From the NCBI RefSeq assembly GCF_003481825.1, contig NZ_QULW01000007.1, positions 1-64,000 on the forward strand: a stretch of DNA of 64,000 nucleotides, given 5' to 3'. The notes beneath the pieces were generated by a model, which was given only the letters and a program-made list of their open reading frames with translations, was not told the origin of the DNA and did not search any database. Origin of the DNA: Clostridium sp. OM02-18AC. Lineage in GTDB: Bacteria > Bacillota > Clostridia > Lachnospirales > Lachnospiraceae. Position 1 is the first letter of the stretch, and each line of letters starts with the position of its first letter. This document shows, in pieces, positions 23,756 through 32,343 of the stretch. The translations under genes and the position numbers were made by a program.

Positions 23756-24904
23756 ATGGCAAACAGAATCGTTTTAAATGAAACTTCTTATCATGGCGCA
23801 GGCGCTATCAAAGAGATCGCAAATGAGGTAAAGACCAGAGGCTTTGCAAAAGCTTTCGTATGTTCTGACCCGGATCTGATCAAATTTGGCGTAACCAAGA
23901 AAGTAACCGACGTATTAGACGAGGCTGGTCTTGCTTATGAGATCTACTCCAACATCAAACCGAACCCAACCATCGAGAACGTGCAGACTGGTGTTGCAGC
24001 ATTCAAGGCATCTGGCGCTGACTACCTGATCGCAATCGGCGGTGGTTCCTCCATGGATACTGCAAAAGCAATCGGTATCATCATCAACAACCCGGAGTTC
24101 GAGGATGTCAGAAGCCTTGAGGGTGTAGCACCGACCAAGAAACCGTGCGTACCGATCATCGCAGTTCCGACCACTGCAGGTACCGCAGCAGAGGTTACCA
24201 TCAACTACGTAATCACCGATGTTGAGAAAAAACGCAAATTCGTTTGTGTAGATACCCACGATATCCCGGTTGTTGCAGTGATCGACCCGGATATGATGTC
24301 CAGCATGCCGAAGGGCCTGACCGCTTCCACTGGTATGGACGCATTAACCCACGCAATCGAGGGTTACATCACCAAGGGTGCATGGGAGATGACCGATATG
24401 TTCCACTTAAAAGCAATCGAGATCATTTCCAAATCCCTGCGCGGCGCAGTAGCAAACACCCCAGAGGGCAGAGAAGGCATGGCACTTGGTCAGTATGTAG
24501 CAGGTATGGGCTTCTCTAACGTAGGTCTTGGTATTGTTCATTCCATGGCACACTCCCTGGGTGCTGTTTATGATACCCCGCACGGTGTAGCAAACGCAAT
24601 CCTTCTGCCGACGATCATGGAGTACAACGCTCCGTGCACCGGTGACAAGTACAAATACATCGCAAAGGCAATGGGCGTTGAAGGTGTCGATTCCATGAGC
24701 CAGGAAGAGTACCGCAAGGCAGCAGTCGATGCCGTGAAGAAACTGTCCGCAGATGTAGGTATCCCGGCAGACTTAAAGGCAATCGTAAAAGAAGAGGATC
24801 TGGACTTCCTGTCCGAGTCCGCATACGCAGATGCATGCCGTCCGGGCAACCCGAGAGACACCTCTGTAGAAGAGATCAAAGAGCTGTATAAGTCTCTGAT
24901 GTAA
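23756..24904 (+). CDS. fucO: Iron-containing alcohol dehydrogenase, lactaldehyde reductase type
   Basis: This 382-residue group III alcohol dehydrogenase reduces lactaldehyde to 1,2-propanediol with NADH, as FucO does in fucose and rhamnose breakdown. It has the NAD loop DYLIAIGGGSSMDTAKAIGI near residue 90, the TTAGTAAEVTINYVITD block near 143, and the iron-site region with DALTHAIEGYI, the H-S-M-A-H-S-L-G-A block and YDTPHGVANAILLP. AAGGAGGATTTTATC stands before ATG 23756, well inside a longer frame. Codon use is strongly biased, which suggests high expression. A palindromic element starts on the last base of its stop. No fucose genes lie next to it, so a broader role in aldehyde reduction is possible. 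Confidence 0.88.
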   Translation: MANRIVLNETSYHGAGAIKEIANEVKTRGFAKAFVCSDPDLIKFGVTKKVTDVLDEAGLAYEIYSNIKPNPTIENVQTGVAAFKASGADYLIAIGGGSSMDTAKAIGIIINNPEFEDVRSLEGVAPTKKPCVPIIAVPTTAGTAAEVTINYVITDVEKKRKFVCVDTHDIPVVAVIDPDMMSSMPKGLTASTGMDALTHAIEGYITKGAWEMTDMFHLKAIEIISKSLRGAVANTPEGREGMALGQYVAGMGFSNVGLGIVHSMAHSLGAVYDTPHGVANAILLPTIMEYNAPCTGDKYKYIAKAMGVEGVDSMSQEEYRKAAVDAVKKLSADVGIPADLKAIVKEEDLDFLSESAYADACRPGNPRDTSVEEIKELYKSLM

Positions 24905-24988
24905 TAGCAATTTCAGTATATGACAAGGGCCGTGTGAGTTGCCGAAAGGCAACTCACACGGCCCTATTAAAGTTAATCAAGTTATTAT
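24904..24988 (+). repeat. 85-bp palindromic element, copy C
   Basis: The core stem-loop is at 24926-24965 with a perfect 18-bp stem and GAAA loop. The left end ATAGCAATTT starts on the last base of the fucO stop codon, and the right end contains the stop of the AraC-type gene (24985-24987). Both genes therefore end inside or on the element. Confidence 0.9.
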
Positions 24989-27195
24989 ATTGTTTCTTCT
25001 CCGCTCCGGTGCGCAGCCGGTGTCTGTCCGGTATATTTCTTGAATAACACGTAATAATATTTCACATTGGAGAATCCCACATTCCGCGCGATGCTGTCTA
25101 TGGATTCCTGACTGTTTCGCAGGAGTGTTTTGCTTTCCTCCAGGCGGCAGGTGTTGATGCAGTCGTTGATGGAGTGACCGTAGGCGCTGCGGAACATGCG
25201 CCCCAAGTAGGCGTTGTTTAATTGCAGGCGGTCGGCAATGCTCTGGGCATTCAGTTCCGGATCGTGGTATTCCTGCTCTACGATTTCCTTTACCTTTTGC
25301 GCCAGATTGGAGTATTTCTGTGCTTTTTTCTCACTGTAATTTTCGCAGATCACAGCAAAAGCTTTTTCGAAAGTCCGGTCAATCTCGGAAAAATCGGAGA
25401 TCTGCTCTACATGTTCCGGCAGCAGGCGTTCTTCCTCTGTAAGAAGATCGGAATGCAGGTCTTTTAAGATCCGGCAGATCGTGTCTTCCGTACGGTTCAG
25501 GATATACTGGAACGAATCGTAGCGGTAGGTATAAAGCCGGTCCCGGATTTCCTGCCACTTGGCGAGGCTGGATTCCAGCTTGCCGGCTTTTAAGCGTGCA
25601 GTCAGTTCTGTAAAATCTTTGGTGGAAACCGAGTTTTCCGCAGTCTTCTTTTCCAATTCAGTTTCCATAACAACGGTTTGTGCCGCATCCAGTACCAGCG
25701 CCAGGCGGTGCAGCTCCCGCAGATTGCCAAAGTGAGAGGTCAGTTCCTGAAAATCAGAAAAGAGTGTGCTGACAAATACCCGGCATTCCAGCGTATCCGC
25801 AAGCTGTTTTGCGAATGCGTTCTGTGCATCCGGAAAAGCGTAAGAGGCAATGCAGGCATAAATATTGTCGGATTTTGTGATCAGGATTTCCGGGTGCTCC
25901 TGCAGGGCGGCACGGTAAATATCACTGCGGTGATGTGCCTGAATGAGCATCAGTCCATAGGGCGGGACAGCTGTCTTGAAAAGGCGGTCTGCATCTGCCG
26001 GGCGTTTTTCCAGCAGCATATCATAAAGAATCTGCTCCAGACTGGTGCGCTCGGATTTGGAAACGACATTCTCAAGCTGTTTTTTTAGCGGAAGTGTTTC
26101 TTCATTTGCTGTTGCTTTGAGTGCAGAATCTGTTTCTGGCTCACCAGTCAGACAGGAGTCAATCTGCCGGATGGCATCTTTCATTCGGAGCATAGGCAGA
26201 AAACTGTAAAACAGAAGTGCCAGAAGCAAAGCACCGAACAGAAAGCTTAAGCCGATGATGATGCGGGTCGTGATCTGGCGGAACCGGTAAAAACGGGGAA
26301 CCAGCTCCCGGATGGAGGTGATTCGCAGATAAATATGTCCGCTATCCGGTGACTCATAGTAGAGACAGATTTCATTCCGGTTTTTTCCGAGAATGTAGCC
26401 GGATGGCGGATTCTCGGTATCTTCATGGATCTGCTTGTAGTAAGGCTGGCTGGAGGCGCAGAGGGCTTCATCTGCGTAGAGCAGAGGGTTACCGGCAAGG
26501 TCCAGAACGATAAAGTCGGAGGAAGGATTGGCTAACAGAAGAAAGTTCTGGTACCAGTCATCGTGAATGGTGACAACCAGTGCGTTTGGCTTCGGTGTGC
26601 GGTCCGGGTAGAGCTCATAGAAGATAAAGGCATAGTAATTGTGGTCGCTGTGTTCCTCGTCCCCATCTTCGTGGCAGTAGACTGCATGGAAGCGCTGGTC
26701 TACAGAACGGTCAGAGAGGAGATCGCGGATGGGAATTGCATTGACATCCTCCAGCTTGCGGGCAAAGAACGGACCGGTAGAGTAAACCGTATCCGTGTAA
26801 CCGTTGTAAACGTAGATGGCTTCCGTGAAATCTGCCGCATTCAGGGAACTGTTCAAGTCCTTCATGATGTAAGATTTTTCTGCCTCGGTAAAGCCGTCTT
26901 TCCGGAACAGCGTGGAAATCGTATTAGAATAGAAAAGCTGCCGCTCGAAATTTACCATGGAAGAATTCAGGGTTTCCGTCATGGCATTCACGGAAACGGC
27001 AAAGTCGCGGTTGGAATCGGAAATGGCATCGTAGGTGATCTGCTCAAAAAAGCGGGTCATGGAAAATAAAAGGGATACTGCGAGCGCCAGAGTAAGAACA
27101 CCGGCCAGGATATAGCGGAACTGCCGCTTTAAGGTTCCGGTCAGTTTTCTGTCAGAAACAGGAAAAGGGAGGAAACGGTCTGTTGTTTTACCCAT
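24985..27195 (-). CDS. Membrane-anchored AraC family regulator
   Basis: This 736-residue protein has two membrane spans, at about residues 27-50 (YILAGVLTLALAVSLLFSM) and 308-330 (IIIGLSFLFGALLLALLFYS), enclosing an extracellular region of about 250 residues that probably binds a ligand. A cytoplasmic linker of about 300 residues leads to a C-terminal AraC-type double helix-turn-helix (DPELNAQSIADRLQLNNAYL, then SIDSIARNVGFSNVKYYYVL and FKKYTGQTP). No receiver or kinase domain is present, so it is a one-component sensor. GGAGGTAGTTTTTT precedes ATG. It is divergent from the TctCBA carrier, which it likely controls through the dyad at 27229-27287. Confidence 0.87.
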   Translation of the reverse strand: MGKTTDRFLPFPVSDRKLTGTLKRQFRYILAGVLTLALAVSLLFSMTRFFEQITYDAISDSNRDFAVSVNAMTETLNSSMVNFERQLFYSNTISTLFRKDGFTEAEKSYIMKDLNSSLNAADFTEAIYVYNGYTDTVYSTGPFFARKLEDVNAIPIRDLLSDRSVDQRFHAVYCHEDGDEEHSDHNYYAFIFYELYPDRTPKPNALVVTIHDDWYQNFLLLANPSSDFIVLDLAGNPLLYADEALCASSQPYYKQIHEDTENPPSGYILGKNRNEICLYYESPDSGHIYLRITSIRELVPRFYRFRQITTRIIIGLSFLFGALLLALLFYSFLPMLRMKDAIRQIDSCLTGEPETDSALKATANEETLPLKKQLENVVSKSERTSLEQILYDMLLEKRPADADRLFKTAVPPYGLMLIQAHHRSDIYRAALQEHPEILITKSDNIYACIASYAFPDAQNAFAKQLADTLECRVFVSTLFSDFQELTSHFGNLRELHRLALVLDAAQTVVMETELEKKTAENSVSTKDFTELTARLKAGKLESSLAKWQEIRDRLYTYRYDSFQYILNRTEDTICRILKDLHSDLLTEEERLLPEHVEQISDFSEIDRTFEKAFAVICENYSEKKAQKYSNLAQKVKEIVEQEYHDPELNAQSIADRLQLNNAYLGRMFRSAYGHSINDCINTCRLEESKTLLRNSQESIDSIARNVGFSNVKYYYVLFKKYTGQTPAAHRSGEETI

Positions 27196-27228
27196 AAAAA
27201 ACTACCTCCAGGTTCAAAAATTGTACAT

Positions 27229-27287
27229 AGTTCAATTTCCGTATATTTTGTACTTTACACATATTACCACAAAATATACAATGAACT
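27229..27287. promoter_or_regulatory. Nested inverted repeats in the araC/tct divergent region
   Basis: GTATATTTTGT (27241-27251) and ACAAAATATAC (27269-27279) are a perfect 11-bp inverted repeat 17 bases apart. An outer pair, AGTTCA (27229-27234) and TGAACT (27282-27287), flanks it. Position and symmetry fit an operator bound by two regulator dimers, most simply the adjacent AraC protein. Confidence 0.6.
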
Positions 27288-27390
27288 CAACAACAAACGA
27301 CAAAGAAACATACAAAACGCATAAAAGATGTTGAATTGTCGTTAAGATTCAAGTTGAAAAAAGAAACTTTATATTAAGGAGGGTTATGAA

Positions 27391-28452
27391 ATGAGAAAAT
27401 GGAGAAAAGCAGCAGCAATGTGTATGGCAGCCGTTATGATGTGTTCCATGACAGCGTGCGGATCCGGTAATAAGGAAAGCGCAGGCACAAGTGCAGCACC
27501 GGCAGAGACCAAAGCAGAAGCAAAGAGTGAAGGAAGTGAAGCAGTTTCTGGCGAGAGTTCTGCATCTGCCTGGACCCCGGAAGAAAATGTGACCATGATC
27601 GTAGCGTATAAAGCAGGTTCCGGTACCGATAATACCGCACGTGTCCTTTCCCAGTACGCAACCAAATATGTAGGAAAGACCATTGTCATCGATAACCAGG
27701 AAGGTGGTTCTGGTTCTATTGGCTGGACCGCTCTGGCAAACGCAAAGCCGGACGGCTATACACTGGGATTCGTAAACCTGCCGACTCTTTGTTCCAATAT
27801 TGTAGACGGACTTGCTAATTATACAATGGAAGATTACGTTCCGATCTGTAACCATGTAAATGAGACAGCACTGGTTCTGGTAGCAGCAAACAGCCAGTTT
27901 GATACACTGGATGATCTGGTTGCTTATGCAAAAGAACATCCGGGTGAATTAAAGGCATCCACCAACGGAAACAAAGCATCCAACCACATCGGCGCACAGC
28001 TTCTTGCAAACAGTGCAGATTTCGAATACACCGACATCCCTTATGGCGGTACTGCAGACCAGCTGCTGGCATTAAGACAGGGAGAGGTTGATTTTTCTGT
28101 AGCAAAAGAAGCAGATATTGCATCCATGACTTCGGAAGTAAAAGTTCTTGGTGTATTCAGCCCGGAGCGTATGGAGTCCATGCCGGATGTTCCGACACTT
28201 GGCGAGCTCGGCTATTATGACCAGTGGTATGGCAGTGCCCGTGCCATCGTAGCACCGAAGGGAACTCCGCAGGAGATCATCGACTTCTATGCAGATGCAT
28301 TCAAGCAGGCTATGGAAGATCCGGAATATGTGGAAGCAGCAGAAAAAGCAGGCGTAACCACCGCTTATATGGATCCGGTCGAAACTCAGAAGCTGCTGGA
28401 TGACCAGTACACCTTCTGTACGGATGTTACCTCCAAACTCTGGAACGATTAA
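27391..28452 (+). CDS. tctC: Tripartite tricarboxylate transporter substrate-binding lipoprotein
   Basis: This 353-residue lipoprotein is the extracellular binding protein of a TTT-type carrier. The signal peptide ends in the lipobox MTAC (Cys near residue 23), followed by an Ala/Glu/Ser-rich tether and a Bug-family domain: NVTMIVAYKAGSGTDNTARV, IDNQEGGSGSIGWTALANAK and TDIPYGGTADQLLALRQGEV. The ligand pocket of such proteins takes carboxylates. AAGGAGGGTTATGAA serves the start. It is the first gene of tctCBA, and a stable hairpin lies between it and tctB. The exact acid is unknown. Confidence 0.9.
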   Translation: MRKWRKAAAMCMAAVMMCSMTACGSGNKESAGTSAAPAETKAEAKSEGSEAVSGESSASAWTPEENVTMIVAYKAGSGTDNTARVLSQYATKYVGKTIVIDNQEGGSGSIGWTALANAKPDGYTLGFVNLPTLCSNIVDGLANYTMEDYVPICNHVNETALVLVAANSQFDTLDDLVAYAKEHPGELKASTNGNKASNHIGAQLLANSADFEYTDIPYGGTADQLLALRQGEVDFSVAKEADIASMTSEVKVLGVFSPERMESMPDVPTLGELGYYDQWYGSARAIVAPKGTPQEIIDFYADAFKQAMEDPEYVEAAEKAGVTTAYMDPVETQKLLDDQYTFCTDVTSKLWND

Positions 28453-28518
28453 TCTTGGACAGCATGAGTCAGATTGTTTCTGATTTTCCATGAGACAGGA
28501 ATCGGACTGTTTCATCTT

Positions 28519-28559
28519 GCATATGGGGACTGCGAACAATGGGAACAGTCCCCATATGC
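28519..28559 (+). other. Stable intra-operon hairpin between tctC and tctB
   Basis: A perfect 14-bp stem (GCATATGGGGACTG and CAGTCCCCATATGC) with a 13-base loop and no T-run follows the binding-protein gene. Such stems often protect the 3' end of the upstream message, so that the binding protein is made in excess over the membrane parts. The role is inferred from position. Confidence 0.65.
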
Positions 28560-28636
28560 GCTAAGAATGGATGCATGTCTGTAAAACAGGCACAAAGGAA
28601 ATCTGAGTATACATTTCGGCGGAAAGGAATGAGAGC

Positions 28637-29080
28637 ATGAAAAAAACAGACATTGGTGTTGTAGGATTTATGTATGTAGTCGCTCTGTTATTTTTATCCA
28701 TGACCTTAAAGCTTCCGAAACCAGCGCAGGCATATCCACTTTTTATCATTGTGCTTTTGCTGGGACTGACCACACTTTATGTGGTGCAGATGATCATTGG
28801 GGCGAAAAAGAAGGGCGTTGAGAGCGGTCTGGAGGATTTTAAAGGATTTCTTCCAAAACAGTTTTTTCCAATTCTGGTCATGATCGTGGTGTATCTGGTT
28901 CTGATGTATTTTGTGGGATTTTACATTTCCACGGCACTGTTCATGGTAGTATCCCTGTTATTTCTCAAAGTGAAAAAATGGCAGATCCTGCTGTCGACAG
29001 CAGTCATCCTGCTTTTGGTATACTGCGCATTTACCCTGTTCCTTGGCGTGAAGCTGCCGATGGGAATTGTGTTCGCATAG
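28637..29080 (+). CDS. tctB: Tripartite tricarboxylate transporter small membrane subunit
   Basis: This 147-residue protein has four hydrophobic spans (for example GVVGFMYVVALLFLSMTLKL near the start and LLSTAVILLLVYCAFTLFLG near the end), as expected for TctB, the small membrane subunit of TTT carriers. The sequence KLPKPAQAYPLFIIVLLLG, an early proline-rich loop, fits the family. GGAAAGGAATGAGAGC precedes ATG. It lies between tctC and tctA in the usual order and ends 16 bases before tctA. Confidence 0.85.
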   Translation: MKKTDIGVVGFMYVVALLFLSMTLKLPKPAQAYPLFIIVLLLGLTTLYVVQMIIGAKKKGVESGLEDFKGFLPKQFFPILVMIVVYLVLMYFVGFYISTALFMVVSLLFLKVKKWQILLSTAVILLLVYCAFTLFLGVKLPMGIVFA

Positions 29081-29096
29081 AGAGGAGGTCTGGCAT

Positions 29097-30611
29097 ATGT
29101 TAGGTACATTAAGCTTAATGGGCGGCGGTTTCATCAGTGCGCTGAATCCCATCAATATTCTGGCGATCATAGCCGGAACCACCATTGGTATCGTCATCGG
29201 ATGTCTTCCGGGACTTTCTGCAGCCATGGGTGTTGCATTACTGTTACCGATGACCTTCTCCATGGGAGCATCCACCGGTTTGATCATTCTGGGGGCGATC
29301 TACTGTGGCGCGATTTTTGGCGGATCTATTTCCGCGATTCTGATCCATACACCGGGTACACCGGCATCTGCAGCGACTGCCATCGAGGGATATCAGATGA
29401 CGCTGCAGGGCAAAGCAGGAAAGGCACTTGGAACGGCATGTATCGCTTCCTTCTTCGGTGGACTGCTTTCCTGCATCTCCCTTTATTTTTTTGCGCCAAT
29501 TTTGGCCCAGTTAGCTATGAAATTCGGTTCACCTGAATATTTCTGGCTCTCCATTTTCGGTCTGACCATCATTGCAGGCGTCTCCTCCAAGTCTATGGTC
29601 AAGGGTCTGATCTCCGGTGCACTGGGGCTGCTTCTTTCCACCATCGGCATGGATCCGATGGAGGGTGTGCAGCGTTTCATGTTCGGCCAGTCTTCCTTAT
29701 ATGAAGGTATCAATGTGACCTGTGCCCTCATTGGTCTCTTCTCCATGAGCCAGGCTCTTATTCTGGCAGAAAAAGAAATACGTGCGCGTGGAACCGCAAA
29801 GAAATTCAAAGACCGGATGTTATTAAATAAAGAAGAAATGAAACGGATCGCACCTACCGTAGGACGTTCCTGGATCATTGGAAACCTGATCGGAATCCTG
29901 CCGGGTGCCGGAGCATCCATTGCCTGCTTTTTAGGCTACAACACATCCCGCCAGTTCTCCAAACACAAAGAAGAATTTGGACACGGCAGCATTGAAGGTG
30001 TAGCGGGTTCTGAGGCAGCGAACAATGCTGTAACCGGCGGCTCCCTGATCCCGATGCTGACCCTTGGTATTCCGGGGGAGAGCGTTACGGCAGTGCTGAT
30101 GGGCGGCCTGATCATTCAGGGGCTGACTCCCGGACCGGATCTGTTTGTGGGTGAGACCGCAAAGATGACCTACACCTTCTTTGCAGGCTTTGTACTGACC
30201 CAGTTTGCAATGCTCGGCATCGGCCTGTTAGGCTGCCGGATTTTCGCACAGATTTCCAGACTGTCCGACGCGATCCTGATTCCGGCAGTATCCGTACTCT
30301 GTGTGGTTGGCTCCTATGCGATCCACAAAAACTTCCTGGACGTTGTCATCATGATGATCTTCGGCGTATTAGGTTACCTGCTCCGCAAGTTTGACTTAAA
30401 CAATGCGGCAGTCGTACTCGCCCTGATTCTTGGACCGATCGGTGAAAAAGGTCTGCGTCGTTCCCTGGCACTGTCCAAAGGCAGTCCGACCATCCTGTTC
30501 TCCACTCCGGTATGCTGGGTGCTGATTGTCCTTTGCATCTTCGGTATTCTGTCCCCGATCTTCATGAACCGGATGGAAAAAATGTCCATGGAAAAGGCGG
30601 AAGAACAATGA
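29097..30611 (+). CDS. tctA: Tripartite tricarboxylate transporter large membrane subunit
   Basis: This 504-residue integral membrane protein is the main permease of the TTT carrier. Family blocks include ILAIIAGTTIGIVIGCLPGL near residue 20, GAIFGGSISAILIHTPGTPA near 75, NLIGILPGAGASIACFLGYN near 265 and GSLIPMLTLGIPGESVTAVL near 320. About 11 spans are seen. AGAGGAGGTCTGGCAT precedes ATG 29097, inside a longer frame. Its stop overlaps the start of the MgtC gene (ATGA), so the latter is read from the same message. Confidence 0.92.
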   Translation: MLGTLSLMGGGFISALNPINILAIIAGTTIGIVIGCLPGLSAAMGVALLLPMTFSMGASTGLIILGAIYCGAIFGGSISAILIHTPGTPASAATAIEGYQMTLQGKAGKALGTACIASFFGGLLSCISLYFFAPILAQLAMKFGSPEYFWLSIFGLTIIAGVSSKSMVKGLISGALGLLLSTIGMDPMEGVQRFMFGQSSLYEGINVTCALIGLFSMSQALILAEKEIRARGTAKKFKDRMLLNKEEMKRIAPTVGRSWIIGNLIGILPGAGASIACFLGYNTSRQFSKHKEEFGHGSIEGVAGSEAANNAVTGGSLIPMLTLGIPGESVTAVLMGGLIIQGLTPGPDLFVGETAKMTYTFFAGFVLTQFAMLGIGLLGCRIFAQISRLSDAILIPAVSVLCVVGSYAIHKNFLDVVIMMIFGVLGYLLRKFDLNNAAVVLALILGPIGEKGLRRSLALSKGSPTILFSTPVCWVLIVLCIFGILSPIFMNRMEKMSMEKAEEQ

Positions 30612-31312
30612 CAGGCCTCTGGCGCAGTCTGATGGATGCAGCATCAGGCTGGAATACTCTGGCAATTTTTCTGCGGCTGGTGCTGGCGATGCTGAGCGGC
30701 ATGGCCGTCGGTATCGACCGCGGACTCAAACGGCGCGGCGCAGGCGTCAAGACCCATGTGCTGGTCTGCCTGGGCTCTGCCCTGGTCATGATGACCAGTG
30801 AATACATGGTGTATGCATTCCCGGGGGAAAAACTGGACCTGGCGAGACTTGGAGCCCAGGTCATAAGCGGTATCGGTTTTCTGGGAGTTGGAACCATTTT
30901 GGTGACAGGAAAAAACCAGATACGGGGTCTCACCACCGCAGCGGGACTGTGGACCAGCGCCTGTGTGGGACTGGCCATCGGCATCGGCTTTGCGGAGGGG
31001 GCCATCTTCACCCTGATCTTCATGATGCTCACATTAAAGGTGCTGACCCGGGTCGATGTCCTGCTCCACCGTTATGCCAAAGTCTTTGACCTCTATATCG
31101 AGTTTGATTCCAGCAAAAATGTCAGCCAGTTCCTGCAGCGCATGCAGGAACTGGAAGTCAAGGTCAACACGCTGGAACTGACAAAAGGAAAAGGCCTGGA
31201 TAAAGTGCCAAGCGCTGTCATCAGCATAGAAATGCAGAAAAAAAGAATGCGGGTGAATTTGCTGGATGAGATCCGGACGTTGGAATTTGTGAGGTATGTG
31301 GAGGAGTTGTGA
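30608..31312 (+). CDS. MgtC/SapB family membrane protein
   Basis: This 234-residue protein has the MgtC membrane domain (residues 15-150) with LRLVLAMLSGMAVGIDRGLK, then KTHVLVCLGSALVMMTSEY, ISGIGFLGVGTILVTG and GLTTAAGLWTSACVGLAIGI, and a soluble C-terminal ACT-like domain (155-234). MgtC proteins are linked to growth at low magnesium and to control of membrane ATP synthase. Here the start overlaps the tctA stop by four bases, an unusual partner, so a role connected with carboxylate/metal uptake is possible but unproven. Confidence 0.85.
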   Translation: MTGLWRSLMDAASGWNTLAIFLRLVLAMLSGMAVGIDRGLKRRGAGVKTHVLVCLGSALVMMTSEYMVYAFPGEKLDLARLGAQVISGIGFLGVGTILVTGKNQIRGLTTAAGLWTSACVGLAIGIGFAEGAIFTLIFMMLTLKVLTRVDVLLHRYAKVFDLYIEFDSSKNVSQFLQRMQELEVKVNTLELTKGKGLDKVPSAVISIEMQKKRMRVNLLDEIRTLEFVRYVEEL

Positions 31313-31363
31313 GGGTTGGGGGGAGAGATATTGCTCCCTGAAATTGGTGAAAATGAGAAAATG

Positions 31364-31405
31364 GCTGTCCCGGCTTGCGCAAGTGCGTGCGGGACAGCTG
31401 TTTTT
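31364..31405 (+). terminator. Terminator of the tctCBA-mgtC operon
   Basis: GCTGTCCCG pairs with CGGGACAGC across a 17-base loop that itself contains TTGCGCAA, and is followed by TGTTTTT. It lies 52 bases after the MgtC stop. Confidence 0.85.
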
Positions 31406-31515
31406 ATTTGTTATCGGTTCATTCGATTTCTGCGCTTTCGGCAAGCAGCAGATGAAAATATGGATGCGATTTATGTCAATTATGGTCGAGAAGAATTTCT
31501 TGCATTTTCCTGAAC

Positions 31516-31947
31516 ATGACCAGTAAAAATGGCACTCCGGAATTGATTAGTTTATTACAGTATATGAAAGATACAAGAAGCGATAATCCCAATATTTTGT
31601 GTTGGGATAACCGCCTTACCCAGATTGATCAAGTTGTAAAAGAGGTAAAGCAGTCAGAAGAATGGGAGGCTGTGCAGATGAGCATTTTATCGATAGGCAT
31701 GGAGCGGGGACAGAAAATAGGAGAGGCTTTAGGAGAATCCCGAGGAGAAGCTTACGTGTTGACAGATTTGATAATCAAAAAAATGAAAAGAGGTCTTGCA
31801 CCGGAGCAGATTGCAGATATGTTGGAAATTAATCTTGCCATAGTGAAAGAAATATGCAACGTAGCCAAAGACTATGCGCCGGATTATGATGTGAAAAAAA
31901 TCAGTGAAGCTTATCAGAAGGAATCATTATGTCCAACAGCAAAATAA
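31516..31947 (+). pseudogene. Truncated Rpn-type nuclease/transposase gene, C-terminal part
   Basis: The 143-codon frame matches the last third of Rpn family recombination-promoting nucleases: ELISLLQYMKDTRSDNPNI, then a charged helix KEVKQSEEWEAVQMSILSIG, a run ERGQKIGEALGESRGEAY and a helix-turn-helix-like tail KMKRGLAPEQIADMLEINLA. The PD-(D/E)XK nuclease part should lie before this, but the upstream sequence is a terminator and a short frame (DENMDAIYVNYGREEF at 31453-31500) that stops. No ribosome site precedes ATG 31516. It is read as a remnant. Confidence 0.6.
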
Positions 31948-31974
31948 GTAACAATGAAATAAGACATGAAAAAG

Positions 31975-32020
31975 ATGCCGCAGAATGGAGTAAATTTATT
32001 CTGCGGCATTTTTCTCTTTT
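31975..32020. terminator. Terminator hairpin after the Rpn remnant
   Basis: A 12-bp perfect stem, ATGCCGCAGAAT with ATTCTGCGGCAT, has an 11-base loop and is followed by TTTTCTCTTTTTT on the plus strand. The right arm also encodes the C-terminus of the small minus-strand gene ending at 31996, so the hairpin lies over the 3' ends of both. Confidence 0.85.
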
Positions 32021-32139
32021 TTATAGCGATGAAGCTTCAGCTGTGCAAGCTTCAGAAGACGCAAGTTCTCTATTGTTTCCATTAGATATTTTTCAAACTG
32101 GGCTAATTTTTCGGTCAAAGTGGTAAATGCTGAGCTCAT
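31996..32139 (-). CDS. Small helical protein, 47 residues
   Basis: A 47-residue frame starts at ATG 32137-32139 behind AAAGGAGGCTTCCCT, a near-ideal ribosome site and spacing. The product runs MSSAFTTLTEKLAQFEKYLM and continues with ETIENLRLLKLAQLKLHRYK to a charged end. Leu and Lys/Glu alternate in a heptad-like way, so one long amphipathic helix or coiled coil is likely. No membrane span or cysteine is present. It lies opposite to the Rpn remnant. I do not recognise the family; its short length is below usual gene-calling limits. Confidence 0.6.
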   Translation of the reverse strand: MSSAFTTLTEKLAQFEKYLMETIENLRLLKLAQLKLHRYKKEKNAAE

Positions 32140-32343
32140 AGGGAAGCCTCCTTTGTTTTCTTTGTAGTATTATCATAGGAGATGGGAAAACAATATGTAA
32201 GAGTTTGGTGGAAATATAGATGAAAATATTGATGTGATTTATGCCAAATTCAGTTGACCATATAAAATTGCATCCTCTATTCCTTACGTGTATAATGGAA
32301 CCATGATACATATTGTAAACACGTAATGGAAAGTGGGGTTCTC

